Notes under the pieces: generated by a model
Seen by the model: the letters and a program-made list of their open reading frames with translations, nothing else
What the model was told of the DNA's origin: nothing
The model's database searches: none
Made by a program: the position numbers and the translations under genes
Origin: Verrucomicrobiota bacterium
GTDB taxonomy: Bacteria > Verrucomicrobiota > Verrucomicrobiia > JABWAM01
Assembly (NCBI GenBank): GCA_023269615.1
Contig: JAHFSY010000009.1
Coordinates: forward strand, 1 to 64,000
Length of the DNA stretch: 64,000 nucleotides
Direction: 5' to 3'
In this document: one piece after another, positions 51,344 to 59,704 of the stretch
How the letters are laid out: each line of letters opens with the position of its first letter
Numbering within the stretch: position 1 is the first letter of the stretch

Positions 51344-52564
51344 TCACATCCGTCCAATCCCGCTTGTCAGATCAAACACGGCCATCACCACGCTGAAGAC
51401 GATGCTCCCTACGAATGCGGCCATGGCCACGATCAGGATGGGTTCCACGAGTGATGTAAACGTGAGAAGCGCCCGGTCCAGGTCGCGCTCGCATGACTCG
51501 GCTGCGTGACGCAAGGCGCCACCCAGGTCTCCGGTGCGCTCGCCCACGGCCAGCATGTCGAGCAGCATGCCTGATAAAAGATTCCGCGACTTCAACGACT
51601 CGTGAAGGCTTCTCCCATCCCGCACCTGGGCCCGCGCTTCCCGGACCACCTCCCGCAGCGCGGCATTTCCGAGTGTTGCTTCGGACACGCCCAATGCCTC
51701 CACCAGTGTCACCCCGCTTTGCAGCAGGGTGGAAAGTGTCTGGGCGAAGCGGCTGAATTCCTCGAGCGAGTGAAGTCGTCCCGCCAGCGGCCACGCCAGG
51801 CGGCGCCGGTCCCAGCTCAGGCGGTGCTGGGGGGTTCGCATCCATTTGCGGAACAGCATCCAGCCCGCGCCGCACGCCAGCGGAATCATCCACCCGTATT
51901 GCATGAGCGTGTCACTCGTCCACACCAGCACCTGCGTGGAAAAGGGCAGCGCCTGGCCCATGTCCTTGAACATCCCCGAGAGGCGCGGAAGCATCACCAG
52001 CATGAAAAAGGCGACGGTCATCGCGCCTGCCGCAAGCACGATGCATGGATAAACCAGCGCTCCGACTACGCGCTGGCGGATGGCCTCGCGCTGGCGCAGG
52101 TGCCGCGCGAGCCGCTCAAGCATCCCGACCAGGTGCCCGCCTGCCTCGCCGGCTGACACCATGGAGCGATAAAGTCCGTCGAAGAGTGACGGATGTGCCG
52201 CCATGGATTGCGAGAGCGATCTGCCCTCGATGACACTGGATTTCAATCCTTCAAACACCGCGCCCCAGGCGCGATCCGTGCATCGTGTTGCCATCGAATC
52301 CAGGGCCTCGCTCAACCTCATTCCCGCCCCCAGCAACTGGGCCAGCTGCTCCGTGCGAATTGGCACATCGCGGCGACGAGCCTTGGAGGGATCCACAGGA
52401 TTTTTCGCAACGAATTTTGCGCAAACCTCGGGTGTGAGGCGGATCACAAACAAGTCGCGGGACGAAATCATCTGGTGCGCCTGGCGCGCATCCGCCGCCT
52501 CGATACGTTCGCGGTGAAGGCGACCAGCCCGGTCGCGTGCTTCCAGTTGAAAATTCACTCCCAT
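51344..52564 (-). CDS. gspF: Type II secretion inner-membrane protein GspF
   Basis: 406 residues. Two GspF repeats: RTEQLAQLLGAGMRLSEALDSMA ... YRSMVSAGEAGGHLVGMLERLARHL (first) and FAQTLSTLLQSGVTLVEALGVSE ... LLDMLAVGERTGDLGGALRHAAESCERDL (second). Membrane segments lie at ~165-195, ~215-240 and the C-terminus. Platform protein that couples the ATPase to pseudopilus assembly. Last gene of the operon, separated from gspE by a short repeat containing GACAGCTGACAGCTGACAGC. Confidence 0.94.
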   Translation of the reverse strand: MGVNFQLEARDRAGRLHRERIEAADARQAHQMISSRDLFVIRLTPEVCAKFVAKNPVDPSKARRRDVPIRTEQLAQLLGAGMRLSEALDSMATRCTDRAWGAVFEGLKSSVIEGRSLSQSMAAHPSLFDGLYRSMVSAGEAGGHLVGMLERLARHLRQREAIRQRVVGALVYPCIVLAAGAMTVAFFMLVMLPRLSGMFKDMGQALPFSTQVLVWTSDTLMQYGWMIPLACGAGWMLFRKWMRTPQHRLSWDRRRLAWPLAGRLHSLEEFSRFAQTLSTLLQSGVTLVEALGVSEATLGNAALREVVREARAQVRDGRSLHESLKSRNLLSGMLLDMLAVGERTGDLGGALRHAAESCERDLDRALLTFTSLVEPILIVAMAAFVGSIVFSVVMAVFDLTSGIGRM

Positions 52565-52616
52565 GATTCCGTCCCTTCCTTTTCTGACTGCCGACAGCTG
52601 ACAGCTGACAGCTTCT

Positions 52617-54125
52617 TCATTCCCTCTCCTCCGTGACCCGCATCACTTCATCCACCGTGGTGATTCCCTGCGCGGCCTTGATCCATCCATCCTGTCGCAG
52701 CGTGAGCATTCCCTCCTTCACGGATGCGTCGCGCAGCGTCGCGGCAGACGCGTGGTTCAACACGAGCGGACGCAGCGTCTCGCTCAACTCCATGAATTCA
52801 TGGATCGCCGTGCGACCGAGATAACCCTGGCTACCGCATCGCTCACAACCAGCGCCCTGTCGGAACCGGAAATCCCCACTGCGACCACACAACCACTCAA
52901 AATCAGCGGGCGGGAGCGCCGATGGCGTTCCGCATGGTTTCGCACAATGCGGGCAGACTGTGCGCACGAGGCGTTGCGCGATCACGAGCTGGAGCGATGA
53001 CGAGACAAGAAACGGTTCCACGCCCATGTCGAGCAGCCGCGTCACGGCTCCCGGCGCATCATTGGTGTGCAGCGTGCTGAAGACGAGATGTCCCGTAAGC
53101 GAGGCGCGGATCGCAATCTCCGCCGTCTCGTGGTCGCGAATTTCGCCAACCATGATGACATCCGGATCCTGGCGGAGCACGTGACGAAGACAGCGCGCAA
53201 AATCGAATTGAATATCCGTCCGCACCTGCACCTGGTTCACGCCCGCCAGCGTGTACTCGATGGGATCCTCGATCGTGATGATCCGCAACTCCTCGCGATT
53301 GATCTCACTCAAGGCGGTGTAGAGGGTCGTGCTCTTGCCGCAGCCGGTCGGCCCCGTGAGCAGGATGATTCCATGTGGGCGGCGGATGAGCCCGCGCAGG
53401 CGCGTGCAGTTTTCAATGCTGAAACCGACATGTTCAAGGCTCATCACCGCGCTCCGGCGCGCCAGCAATCGCAGGCTCACGCTTTCGCCATGCGCCGTGG
53501 GAATGGTCGAGACGCGAACATCGAGTTCTTCCCCATCCATGCGTGTCTGAAGGCGTCCATCCTGCGGGAGGCGGCGTTCGGCGATGTCCATCCCCGACAT
53601 CACTTTCACGCGTGAGATGATGCTGTTCTCGAAGCGCTTGATATCCGGGGGAAGTGGCACCGGGCGAAGCACGCCATCCACTCGAAATCGGATGCGCAGC
53701 GAGTCCTCCATCGGCTCGAAATGGATGTCCGTGGCCCGTTCGCGACGGGCTTCGCGAATCACCTGGTTGACAAAGCGAACCACCGACGCCTCCTCGTCGT
53801 CACAACTGGCATCCAGATCCTGTGCCCCAGCCACGCTGCCGTCCCCATCCTTGTCCATCAATGCGTGCAGCGTGTCGCCGCCGACGCCGTAATGTTTTTG
53901 GATGAGTTTCCGGACCAGATTTTCGTCGAGCGCCAGCCAACAGACCTCCTTTTGCAAAAGGTACGTGAGAATGGCCGAGACCATGGGGTCATGGGGGCGC
54001 GACGCGGCGATTGTGATCTGCCGTTCGCTTTCTTCCACTGGAAGGATGCATCGCTCGAAAATCATGCGGCGCGGGAATTCCCCGGAGAGTTGGAAGGTCC
54101 GCAGTTGTTCCTCGATCCTGCTCAT
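52617..54125 (-). CDS. gspE: Type II secretion ATPase GspE
   Basis: 502 residues. Start ATG at 54125 overlaps the upstream stop as ATGA (the frame is open further upstream but out of context). N-terminal GspE/XpsE domain, then TGPTGCGKSTTLYTAL (Walker A, Lys264), IEDPIEYTLAGVNQVQV, DPDVIMVGEIRDHETAEIAIRASLTGHLVFSTLHTND (Walker B and His box), and the four-Cys zinc motif CPHC ... CERCGSQGYLGR. DIHFEPMEDSLRIRFRVDGVL is the N2 region. Powers pseudopilus assembly at the cytoplasmic face. Confidence 0.96.
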   Translation of the reverse strand: MSRIEEQLRTFQLSGEFPRRMIFERCILPVEESERQITIAASRPHDPMVSAILTYLLQKEVCWLALDENLVRKLIQKHYGVGGDTLHALMDKDGDGSVAGAQDLDASCDDEEASVVRFVNQVIREARRERATDIHFEPMEDSLRIRFRVDGVLRPVPLPPDIKRFENSIISRVKVMSGMDIAERRLPQDGRLQTRMDGEELDVRVSTIPTAHGESVSLRLLARRSAVMSLEHVGFSIENCTRLRGLIRRPHGIILLTGPTGCGKSTTLYTALSEINREELRIITIEDPIEYTLAGVNQVQVRTDIQFDFARCLRHVLRQDPDVIMVGEIRDHETAEIAIRASLTGHLVFSTLHTNDAPGAVTRLLDMGVEPFLVSSSLQLVIAQRLVRTVCPHCAKPCGTPSALPPADFEWLCGRSGDFRFRQGAGCERCGSQGYLGRTAIHEFMELSETLRPLVLNHASAATLRDASVKEGMLTLRQDGWIKAAQGITTVDEVMRVTEERE

Positions 54126-54667
54126 GTCCGTTTGGGCGCGACGATGCGACGGCGGGCTGGCTCGGCCGGAACTTCCGCGACGGGAACGATCGTGTTCGCG
54201 GCCGGGGCGGGGGACGTCGTCGGGATCGTTGTTCTCTCCTCCAGCAAATCCAGGCGCAGAGTTTCGTTCCCGGTCACGAGCGTCACATAACCGTCGTGGA
54301 GATTGATATCCTGGATGCGAACCCCATCCACGCTTTGTCCCGCGGCCAACAGATAGCTTCTGCACTGCGGCACATTTTCGACGCCCACGCGAACCGTGCC
54401 GCCCATCCTGACGAAGCCGGTGAAGCGGAAACTGTTTGTGCCCGTGGCGCTCGCGGGTTGCGCGGCGGTTTCCGTGTGAGCCGGCATGAACGGATTTCGG
54501 CGGATCAGTGCCTCGTAGCGTTCCATGCCCGTGGATGGTGACTGTGCCATGCAACACGTGGCGGTCATCCATCCAAAGAGAAGAAGGCAGGTGCAGCCGC
54601 GTTTGCCGGAACGCGGATGGGGGGCCACATTCTTGCGAATGCGGCTACATTTTTCGGAACACATCAT
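54122..54667 (-). CDS. GspC/PilP-like secretion protein with repeat-encoded leader (181 aa)
   Basis: Start ATG at 54667 overlaps the gspM-like stop (ATGA). The hydrophobic leader CTCLLLFGWMTATCCMA is preceded by ~18 residues (CSRIRKNVAPHPRSGKRG) that coincide with a GTAGCCGCATTCGC-type dispersed repeat. The body, RFTGFVRMGGTVRVGVENV ... YLLAAGQSVDGVRIQDINLHDGYVTLVTGNETLRL, matches the small beta HR/PilP domain that contacts the secretin. It occupies the place of GspC, but without a clear transmembrane anchor, so it may be a periplasmic or lipid-attached variant. Confidence 0.75.
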   Translation of the reverse strand: MMCSEKCSRIRKNVAPHPRSGKRGCTCLLLFGWMTATCCMAQSPSTGMERYEALIRRNPFMPAHTETAAQPASATGTNSFRFTGFVRMGGTVRVGVENVPQCRSYLLAAGQSVDGVRIQDINLHDGYVTLVTGNETLRLDLLEERTTIPTTSPAPAANTIVPVAEVPAEPARRRIVAPKRT

Positions 54668-55200
54668 GATGTTGGCTTGAAGAAAACCGCGAGCGACAGG
54701 CGCGCCTGGAGTCGGTCCTCGCCGGATTTCAGGGGTGAAAGCTGGCATGCCTCGATTTGTGGACGAGACTCATCCGTCGCCAGCGCGTGCAGGAAACGGA
54801 CAACCGGTTCAAAGCCGCCCTGCAGGGAACACTCCACCCGCATGAGTCCCATGCCGCCCTTTTCCGCCGGGGTGATTGCGGCGCGCTGGAGCAACTGGAC
54901 GCCGGCATCCGTCGCGAGCGACTCGAAATGCTTCATCCACATCTCACGGGTGGCCGCATGGGGGGAGGCGTGCGTGGATTGTCCGGGGATGCGTGAGAGT
55001 TCACGGCGCCATTGGCCTGCGCGAGCAATTGTCTTCTCGCGAGTCGCCACTTCAACGCGCAGTTGTTCCAACCCCCTCTCCCGTTCGCGGTTCTCCCGCC
55101 ACCACGGTGCCACCAGCAGGCCGTTGATGATTACAAAGGCCACCGCCAGCGTGAGCGCAGCCAGTTTCATCTCCCTTGGGTCAAGGTGGAGTTTTTTCAC
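54664..55200 (-). CDS. gspM: GspM/PilO-like secretion protein
   Basis: 178 residues from a GTG at 55200 overlapping the gspL stop (GTGA). One membrane helix (LAALTLAVAFVIINGLLVAPWW), a coiled-coil (RENRERERGLEQLRVEVATREKTIARAG), and a ferredoxin-like C-terminal domain (HFESLATDAGVQLLQR, VECSLQGGFEPVVRFLHALATDESRPQIEACQLSPL) as in PilO/GspM. Pairs with GspL in the inner-membrane platform. Assignment is by architecture and gene order. Confidence 0.82.
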   Translation of the reverse strand: MKKLHLDPREMKLAALTLAVAFVIINGLLVAPWWRENRERERGLEQLRVEVATREKTIARAGQWRRELSRIPGQSTHASPHAATREMWMKHFESLATDAGVQLLQRAAITPAEKGGMGLMRVECSLQGGFEPVVRFLHALATDESRPQIEACQLSPLKSGEDRLQARLSLAVFFKPTS

Positions 55201-56630
55201 GATCGGGGTGCTGCTTGCAGGGGAGCAATGACCTGCCATGAGACGCCTTTCCCCGAAGCGGCGATGGATTCCACGCGCGTGCCGCGAAAAAGATGATTCT
55301 CGCGCAGGCGTGCGACAAAATCGTAAATCGTTTCGCCATCCGAAGCCGTGCCGCGCAACTTCAGTGAATCCTGGAAGTGATAGGTGAAGCTTTCAAGCGT
55401 CACACCCTCCGGCATCGGCTCGCCGATCTGGCGCATCATTTCCAGCACATTTCCCGACTCGTTGGCGCCCGCGCCCGCCCGCGCCAGATCGCGCTTCGCG
55501 TCCATGGCCGCCACGAACGACTTTTCCTGCTGGTGGAGCGATTGCTGGAGCCGCGTGTTCTCAAATTTCTGGTTCACGGTGGTGGCAGCGAGATAGCATA
55601 GAAAGCCAGCGTAGCACGCGGCTGCGAGTCCGATGGCCTGCCGTTGCGTTCGCTGGGTCCGCTCGCGTTGCAAGCGTTCAATCCAGGACGCGGGGTGGCA
55701 TTCAAAACTCACGAGACTTCCCGCCATGGCCAGTCGCGCGAAGTCTTCAAGGGGGCGTGACAGCCCGTTTTCTTCACAGGCAACACGCCACTGCACCGGC
55801 AGCCCGGTCGCGTTCCCAAAGATCTCCCTTGCAAACGAATCCTTCCCCGATGCATCCGCATCCATTCCGTTGTAAATCCGTTGGTGAAAGGTTCGCGCCA
55901 CACCGCCGTCCACCTTGGCGCTGCAAAGAAGCGCGCGTGATGGAGAGCGCCGCACCACCCATGCCCACGATCCATCCTGTTCGGTTCGCGCACCGGCCAG
56001 GGCGTCCATCACAAACCGCGGCTGACCCAGCCCGAGGCGTCCCGCCCATTCCAAAATCGGCTCGACCCGGGCCCGTTTGAAAATTGAGAGGGCGCATACG
56101 GAAAAGGAGTCGCCGCGATGCAGCGGTTCGCAGGCAATGCCGTGGAATTCCGACTCGAGTTCAATCATTCCCTGCAGCCGACCATCCGCCATCGCGCGAA
56201 TTTCCACCGGGTCCACGCTTGGGAATTCCTCGATCCATAGCAACGCATCCTCGGAACGCATCACCACATAACACGGATTCGAACGCGATGCGCGCCAGCC
56301 CATGCGACGCAGCCTTGCTTGAATGGCGGCATCCGAAAGAGTCCCGTCCAGCGGAATCTCGTCCACGCGGACGTCCAGGTCCTTCCCATCCAGGAACAAC
56401 GCGAGGCACAGACTGGCGTGCTGTGCATCATTCAGGTGAATGAGCAGCGCCATCCTCGCCCCGGCTTTGTTGAACCATTTCCTGAGGGTGTGTCCGGAAA
56501 GTAAGTTGCCTTGCAGGTGGTAGGGCGCGACCGCCGGGCGCGCCGTTGCGCAGCGGACGGCCCGGCGGTCCGTCCCTACCTCGATGTGCTTATTTTTCGG
56601 ACACGCTCTGAGATTTGCGATTCGGCTCAT
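55197..56630 (-). CDS. gspL: GspL-like secretion protein with 115-bp element at its N-terminus (477 aa)
   Basis: The ATG at 56630 overlaps the gspK stop as ATGA. Residues 10-47 (PKNKHIEVGTDRRAVRC...YHLQGNLLSGH) are encoded by a palindromic element. The body from ~60 onward has a PilM/GspL actin-like cytoplasmic part (ALLIHLNDAQHASLCLALFLDG ... LLWIEEFPSVDPVEIRAMADG), one membrane helix (AIGLAAACYAGFLCYLAA, ~345-362), a coiled coil and a PilN-like periplasmic domain (GEPMPEGVTLESFTYHFQDSLKLRGTASD). An ATG at 56453 (MALLIHLND) would bypass the element and could now be the real start. Confidence 0.82.
   Translation of the reverse strand: MSRIANLRACPKNKHIEVGTDRRAVRCATARPAVAPYHLQGNLLSGHTLRKWFNKAGARMALLIHLNDAQHASLCLALFLDGKDLDVRVDEIPLDGTLSDAAIQARLRRMGWRASRSNPCYVVMRSEDALLWIEEFPSVDPVEIRAMADGRLQGMIELESEFHGIACEPLHRGDSFSVCALSIFKRARVEPILEWAGRLGLGQPRFVMDALAGARTEQDGSWAWVVRRSPSRALLCSAKVDGGVARTFHQRIYNGMDADASGKDSFAREIFGNATGLPVQWRVACEENGLSRPLEDFARLAMAGSLVSFECHPASWIERLQRERTQRTQRQAIGLAAACYAGFLCYLAATTVNQKFENTRLQQSLHQQEKSFVAAMDAKRDLARAGAGANESGNVLEMMRQIGEPMPEGVTLESFTYHFQDSLKLRGTASDGETIYDFVARLRENHLFRGTRVESIAASGKGVSWQVIAPLQAAPRS
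56490..56604. mobile_element. 115-bp palindromic element, copy 3 (inside gspL)
   Basis: Best-preserved ends: GTGTCCGGAAAG at 56490 and TTTTTCGGACAC ending at 56604, complementary over 11 bp with one mismatch. The 62-bp core is at 56519-56580. It lies in the same strand orientation as the tsaD and gspJ copies and is read in the same frame, giving VGTDRRAVRCATARPAVAPYH. Confidence 0.88.
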
Positions 56631-57625
56631 CGGGTGCCTTCATCGAATTGCGATCTGGCGGATGCCGCTGCGTGCGACTTCTCCTCCACGGTGTGCGGTT
56701 CATCCAGGAGAACAAAGCCCGATCCAATCCATTTTGAAGCGAGTGCTTCCCGCACCACGATCTGCCCCTGGAACTCACCTACGCCGCGCACGCGAAACAA
56801 GGTCGAGGACGTGACAACGAAAGCGCCGGCCACGGTGCCCGCAGGAATTCCGGTCCATGTCACATCGTCCGCCGTTCCCTGGATGCCGTCGGGCCCGGAT
56901 CGCAGGCGCGCCAGTTGCACGGCCCTTTCCATCGGGATCGCGAGCGCCGCAGCGAGCAACGCTGCGGGCGCCGTGTTGATGTTGATTTTTCCATCGCCAT
57001 GGGTCGTGCTGATCGCCGTGATCGGGACCGGGTCCGCATCCGGCGCCGTTTTAATTTTGATGTCCAATATCGCAGGGCCACCCATGACCCAGCACAACTC
57101 GCCCGCGTTTTGGATTGGCGAGTTGCGGGCGCGACGCCGATCTTGCATGACCGTTTCATAATCCGTGGTTTCCGCCCCATTCAGCCTTCGCGCGTCATCG
57201 CCATCCTGCCAGTCGGCCAGTGCATCGAGCCACGAATCCGTTTGCTCCGGAGATACGCCCGCATCCGTCAACAGGCGATGCCACACCGGTGACGGTGTTT
57301 TCAACCAATGGATGCGCCCCTGTTCATCTTGAAATTCGAGGCGATAGCTTCCGCCCGCCAGCTCGAAAGCTTTGGACCGCCATGTGATGGGGAAGGGCGA
57401 GGCATCAGCTTTTGATTCCTTCGATATCCGGTCCATCGAGGCGAGGGCTGAGTCGGCCAGCAGTTGCGCTTGAAAGCGCCGCACCTCGATTGCGGTGTCG
57501 CCCATTCGCAACGCAACCTGATGCGACACCATCGCCACGGCGAATGCCAGGATGAGAACAGCCCAGAGGACCACGAGCAGCGCCGAGCCAGTGTGCCGTG
57601 AAATATTACGCGTGACGATTTTCAT
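56627..57625 (-). CDS. gspK: Minor pseudopilin GspK
   Basis: 332 residues from ATG 57625, which overlaps the gspJ stop (ATGA). GSALLVVLWAVLILAFAVAMVSHQVAL is the pseudopilin helix with the GspK-type lack of Glu at +5. The large alpha-helical domain includes DSWLDALADWQDGDDARRLNGAE (acidic, calcium-like) and ISTTHGDGKININTAPAALLAAAL, the GspK signature. Sits at the pseudopilus tip with GspI and GspJ. Confidence 0.93.
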   Translation of the reverse strand: MKIVTRNISRHTGSALLVVLWAVLILAFAVAMVSHQVALRMGDTAIEVRRFQAQLLADSALASMDRISKESKADASPFPITWRSKAFELAGGSYRLEFQDEQGRIHWLKTPSPVWHRLLTDAGVSPEQTDSWLDALADWQDGDDARRLNGAETTDYETVMQDRRRARNSPIQNAGELCWVMGGPAILDIKIKTAPDADPVPITAISTTHGDGKININTAPAALLAAALAIPMERAVQLARLRSGPDGIQGTADDVTWTGIPAGTVAGAFVVTSSTLFRVRGVGEFQGQIVVREALASKWIGSGFVLLDEPHTVEEKSHAAASARSQFDEGTR

Positions 57626-58401
57626 TTTGGTTCCGCAGGAATTCTTGCCACGCACACGTGCTTCCAATCGTCGGGGTTTTCGTCGGCATTTTCATTGGGT
57701 GGGACGATTCCCATCCACACCGCCGCGGGAGGATGTTCCCCGTCGCTCCATCCATCCGCCCACTCGTGATTTGCAAGGTTCCAGTAGCGAATGCGAAGCG
57801 CCTTCACGTCACGCATCAGCACGGTTTCCCTCGCCCAGTTGCCGTTGCCCATGGTGTACGGGCCGGCATACAAGACCAATGGATGCCTTCCTGGCCCGTC
57901 CGCGTGGATTGCAACCAGGATTCGTTCCAAGGGTGAAAAGTCGCCGCGCGCCCCCGTTGCATCCGGCGCCAGGGTCGTGACGCATGACATGCGGTCAGCC
58001 TCCTCGATGCCGCGTCCCTCGTCTTTTCCATGCCACGCGTAGAGGCTGTTTGCGTCGCGATGAAACACCGATGCCTCCATGGCCTGCTTGAGGCGCTGCA
58101 ATACGCGGTCGGGATCGTTTGAGATGAAATGTCTTTGTTCCACGCGGGTCGCCGCATGCAGGCACACGTTCAACATCGAGGCGACCATGAGGACCAGCAT
58201 GCCGAAAATCACCACCGCCATCATCGCCTCGACCAGCGAGAATGCGCCAAGACCGTGTCCGGAAAGCGAGTTGTTTTGCTCGTGGTAGGGCGCGACCGCC
58301 GGGCGCGCCGCTGCGCAGCGGACGGCCCGGCGGTCCGTCCCTACCTCAAAATCGGAAATTTCCAGGCACGCTTCAAGGATGTTTGCTTGAAGATTTTTCA
58401 T
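57622..58401 (-). CDS. gspJ: Minor pseudopilin GspJ with element-extended leader (259 aa)
   Basis: The ATG at 58401 overlaps the gspI stop as ATGA. The prepilin signal GLGAFSLVEAMMAVVIFGMLVLM starts only at residue 50. Residues ~12-49 come from a 115-bp palindromic element, giving a ~53-residue leader instead of the usual 6-25. The mature part (HFISNDPDRVLQRLKQAMEASVF ... LLRDVKALRIRYWNLANHEW) fits GspJ. The prepilin peptidase would remove the inserted residues, which may explain tolerance. No ATG lies between the element and the signal. Confidence 0.9.
   Translation of the reverse strand: MKNLQANILEACLEISDFEVGTDRRAVRCAAARPAVAPYHEQNNSLSGHGLGAFSLVEAMMAVVIFGMLVLMVASMLNVCLHAATRVEQRHFISNDPDRVLQRLKQAMEASVFHRDANSLYAWHGKDEGRGIEEADRMSCVTTLAPDATGARGDFSPLERILVAIHADGPGRHPLVLYAGPYTMGNGNWARETVLMRDVKALRIRYWNLANHEWADGWSDGEHPPAAVWMGIVPPNENADENPDDWKHVCVARIPAEPK
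58255..58369. mobile_element. 115-bp palindromic element, copy 4 (inside gspJ leader)
   Basis: Left end GTGTCCGGAAAG at 58255, core at 58284-58345, right end degenerate (TTCCAGGCAC, to 58369). Identical length and core placement to copies 1 and 3, same orientation and same coding frame. Confidence 0.87.
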
Positions 58402-58790
58402 TTTTGAAATGTTGAGGTTTGAGAAACAAGGCTCACAAAAATCCTCTCCTGGTGGTCCCACTGGACAGTGAGTGTGGATTTGAAAATCCCGGCGTCCTGT
58501 GTCGTCTCAATCTCATGACGCCACGTAAATTGCTGCGGGCCGTCTGCCTGACGGCCTTCAAACACGCCGGTGTGAATTCCATCCGGGCCCGATGCAGCCG
58601 CTCGCCATTCCGCGAGGCGATTGTCGGCCACGCGCACGGCGCCGTTCACATGGTCGGAGTCGGACAAGCCGCGCACGCACCGCCCCATCGCGATCCCGAG
58701 TGTGATCAACGCAATGCCCAGAATCGCCGTGGCGAACATCAATTCCAGGAGGGCCATCCCGAGCGAGAGTGAATGGCGGAGGATTTTCAT
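58398..58790 (-). CDS. gspI: Minor pseudopilin GspI
   Basis: 130 residues from ATG 58790. Leader MKILRHSLSLG, then MALLELMFATAILGIALITLGIA with Glu at +5. RVADNRLAEWRAAASGPDG and QTTQDAGIFKSTLTVQWDHQ-like strands fit the short GspI fold. ATGA overlap with gspJ downstream; 7 bp after gspH. Confidence 0.9.
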   Translation of the reverse strand: MKILRHSLSLGMALLELMFATAILGIALITLGIAMGRCVRGLSDSDHVNGAVRVADNRLAEWRAAASGPDGIHTGVFEGRQADGPQQFTWRHEIETTQDAGIFKSTLTVQWDHQERIFVSLVSQTSTFQK

Positions 58791-58797
58791 GCCATTT

Positions 58798-59247
58798 TTA
58801 GTTTGCCGTGACCGCTTCCAGCACGGGCGAGCCGTCCCACTGGATGCGAATCCGCCATGCGTCCCCATGCGGTCCTTGCACGATCCAGCTCATGGGCTCG
58901 GCACGGCCGTTCGGAAGGAAATGGAGGTCGGGTGCGTCGAGGCGCAGGCTGCGATCGAGGGCTGTGATTCGTGCGGAAGCTGGTGAGGTGTCGGAGGCTG
59001 GACACGAGAGCAGGGAAGACTCCCTCGCGTTCCACAGGACGAGCCACTCGCGCCCCTCACGCCAGGCATGCGAGCGCGCTTCCGCGCAGGCGAGCGCCAC
59101 GCGCCCGGCCGCGCGTCGCGCCTGCTCCGTCCGCCACCGCCCGCGCAACGAAACGGTTGCCGCCGTGAAGATCATGCCCATGATGGTCAGCGCAAGCATG
59201 ACTTCGAGGAGGGAAAACGCGGAAAGCGGGGCGTGGAGTTTCATCAT
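58798..59247 (-). CDS. gspH: Minor pseudopilin GspH
   Basis: 149 residues from ATG 59247 (or 148 from the adjacent ATG). Leader MMKLHAPLSA, then FSLLEVMLALTIMGMIFTAATVSL with Glu at +5. RRAAGRVALACAEARSHAWREGREWLVLWN is the conserved GspH helix-strand. The C-terminus has PNGRAEPMSWIVQG and GDAWRIRIQWDGSPVLE, typical of GspH/FimT. Starts 4 bp after the gspG stop. Confidence 0.92.
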   Translation of the reverse strand: MMKLHAPLSAFSLLEVMLALTIMGMIFTAATVSLRGRWRTEQARRAAGRVALACAEARSHAWREGREWLVLWNARESSLLSCPASDTSPASARITALDRSLRLDAPDLHFLPNGRAEPMSWIVQGPHGDAWRIRIQWDGSPVLEAVTAN

Positions 59248-59251
59248 TAGC

Positions 59252-59704
59252 CTACCAGTTTTGAACATCGTCTTCGCTCTCGATGCCATCCTTGCCCCAC
59301 GAGAGCAGGTCGTAGCCTTCTGCGTTGTGAGTGCCCGGGCAGGTGTAGATGTAATCGCGCCCCCACGGATCCTTCGGAGGGCTGTTTTTCTCAAGGTACT
59401 TTCGCCAGTTGGACGGGACGGGCGCACCCGCGGGTTTTTCGACGAGCGCTTTCAAGCCCTGCTCAGTCGTCGGAAACGCGCCGCTGTCGAGCTCGTACAA
59501 TCCGAGGGCCGTGCGCAACGAGCCGTCAATGTCGCTCTTCGCGGCCGTCATGCGCGCCTTGTCCGAGCTGCCCTGGATGCGGACCACGGCCACCGTGAGC
59601 AACATCCCGATGATCACCACGACGAGCATGATTTCGAGCAGGGTGAACGCCGCCAATTTCGGATTTCGGATTTCGGATTGCGGAATGTGATCCTTACCAT
59701 TCAT
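59252..59704 (-). CDS. gspG: Major pseudopilin GspG
   Basis: 150 residues. FTLLEIMLVVVIIGMLLTVAVVRIQG has Glu at +5. ALGLYELDSGAFPTTEQGLKALVEKP and PPKDPWGRDYIYTCPGTHNAEGYDLLSWGKDGIESEDD are the GspG block with the calcium-binding acidic loop. Its leader (PQSEIRNPKLAA) contains translated CGGATTTCGGATTTCGG-type repeat DNA (59655-59685). The gene begins inside the last codons of gspD (11-bp overlap). Confidence 0.96.
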   Translation of the reverse strand: MNGKDHIPQSEIRNPKLAAFTLLEIMLVVVIIGMLLTVAVVRIQGSSDKARMTAAKSDIDGSLRTALGLYELDSGAFPTTEQGLKALVEKPAGAPVPSNWRKYLEKNSPPKDPWGRDYIYTCPGTHNAEGYDLLSWGKDGIESEDDVQNW

